In this document: piece by piece, positions 13,374-13,729 of the stretch
Layout: each line of letters opens with the position of its first letter
Position numbering within the stretch: the first letter of the stretch is position 1
Source: a bacterium Ga0077546
GTDB taxonomy: Bacteria; Cyanobacteriota; Vampirovibrionia; Obscuribacterales; Obscuribacteraceae
NCBI GenBank assembly: GCA_001464165.1
Contig: LNEX01000302.1
Coordinates: forward strand, 1-13,729
Reading direction: 5' to 3'
DNA length: 13,729 bases
Translations under genes and position numbers: made by a program
Notes under the pieces: model-generated
Told to the model about the DNA's origin: nothing
What the model saw: only the letters and a program-made list of their open reading frames with translations
Databases searched by the model: none

Positions 13374-13729
13374 TTAAACTAGCTTGGCTAATTCGCTTAT
13401 AGGGAGTGCGGCTTCGAAGTCTACCTGTCCAAGTTTTGTTTGCGGTAAGACTAGTCGGATAGTCTCTCCGCTGCGTTTCTTGTCAGAGGTCATAAGATGA
13501 ACAAGCTTGTCTTTAGCAAGGCCCTTCGGAATTTCATAGGGCAACTCTGCCCTAATCAAAATTTCTTTGACACGTTCAAGGGCATCTTTGCCAATTTTCT
13601 TTTGGGCGACAGCATATTTGGTTGTTTGAGCCATGCCAATAGCAATGGCTTCGCCATGGGATAGTTCGCTGCTGCTATCTGCCGTGGCTGTCTCTAGCGC
13701 GTGACCGAGTGTATGTCCGAGGTTGAGTG
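13374..13729 (-). CDS. aroB: 3-dehydroquinate synthase, C-terminal part (cut by window edge)
   Basis: About 117 codons are seen; the beginning lies beyond position 13729. AroB converts DAHP into 3-dehydroquinate, the second step of the shikimate pathway, using NAD and a divalent metal. The visible part starts with NLGHTLGHALE and SHGEAIAIGM, which hold the two metal-binding histidines of the family (GHTxGHA and HGEA motifs). It ends in the normal helical domain (RVKEILIRAELPYEIPKG, SDKKRSGETIRLVLP). The frame is open through the edge; the ATG at 13634 is internal (the Met of IGM). The stop is 78 nt before the lipoprotein ATG and no hairpin terminator is seen between them, so some read-through into the stress operon is possible. 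Confidence 0.93.
   Translation of the reverse strand, partial: LNLGHTLGHALETATADSSSELSHGEAIAIGMAQTTKYAVAQKKIGKDALERVKEILIRAELPYEIPKGLAKDKLVHLMTSDKKRSGETIRLVLPQTKLGQVDFEAALPISELAKLV

Noticed and set aside
1..13729. CRISPR array, IS element, rRNA or tRNA
   Set aside because: No regular short repeats with spacers, no transposase frame and no recognisable RNA gene sequence were found on either strand.

Overview
The window looks like a chromosomal segment of a non-photosynthetic relative of the cyanobacteria (Obscuribacter/Melainabacteria-like). This taxonomic guess is an inference with low to moderate confidence. It rests on the moderate GC content, the single-chain dnaE whose intein site (used by cyanobacterial split DnaE) is uninterrupted, the 24-residue leucine-rich repeats, and the lysine/alanine/serine-rich secreted protein. 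No tRNA, rRNA, CRISPR array or insertion sequence was seen.

Region 1 (1-2970) looks accessory. It opens with at least three copies of an imperfect inverted repeat (TGTAAGA...TCTAAC) around a small minus-strand gene with a PspA-like helix. An AbiEi-type antitoxin gene without its toxin follows. It converges on, and overlaps by 12 nt, a gene of the Ymh/TIGR02391 family in which the expected HEPN-type Arg/His motif is not recognisable. A small multi-pass membrane protein gene with weak isoprenylcysteine-methyltransferase likeness closes the region.

Region 2 (3113-7011) holds a 73-aa hypothetical gene with a perfect 14-bp palindrome upstream and a strong terminator downstream, then dnaE. The dnaE gene has all catalytic, PHP and clamp-binding motifs, but it is broken at about 5661, where roughly 41 nt of a highly conserved segment are absent. 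This is either a real lesion or an assembly defect.

Region 3 (7012-8837) carries speD (S-adenosylmethionine decarboxylase) behind a recognisable promoter and a structured leader of about 225 nt. The leader has a possible leader peptide, a terminator-like hairpin and a hairpin just before the ribosome binding site. An LRR protein follows. It shares a bidirectional terminator with the convergent gene for a secreted protein with 11-residue repeats (region 4, 8865-9986). Next comes an untracked 42-aa single-TM microprotein gene (10240-10368).

Region 5 (10380-13360) is a minus-strand stress operon. In transcription order it encodes a Spy/CpxP/CnrX-like lipoprotein, an ECF sigma factor, a zinc-binding two-TM anti-sigma factor, a signal-peptide-bearing membrane protein of unknown function and a UspA-type protein. 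The last four genes overlap by 17, 4 and 4 nt. The layout suggests an envelope sensor, sigma and anti-sigma module comparable to CnrYXH, coupled to a universal stress protein. A hairpin covers the sigma factor's Shine-Dalgarno sequence, and an ECF-like promoter sits before the lipoprotein. The window ends inside aroB (minus strand), whose 5' part lies beyond the right edge.
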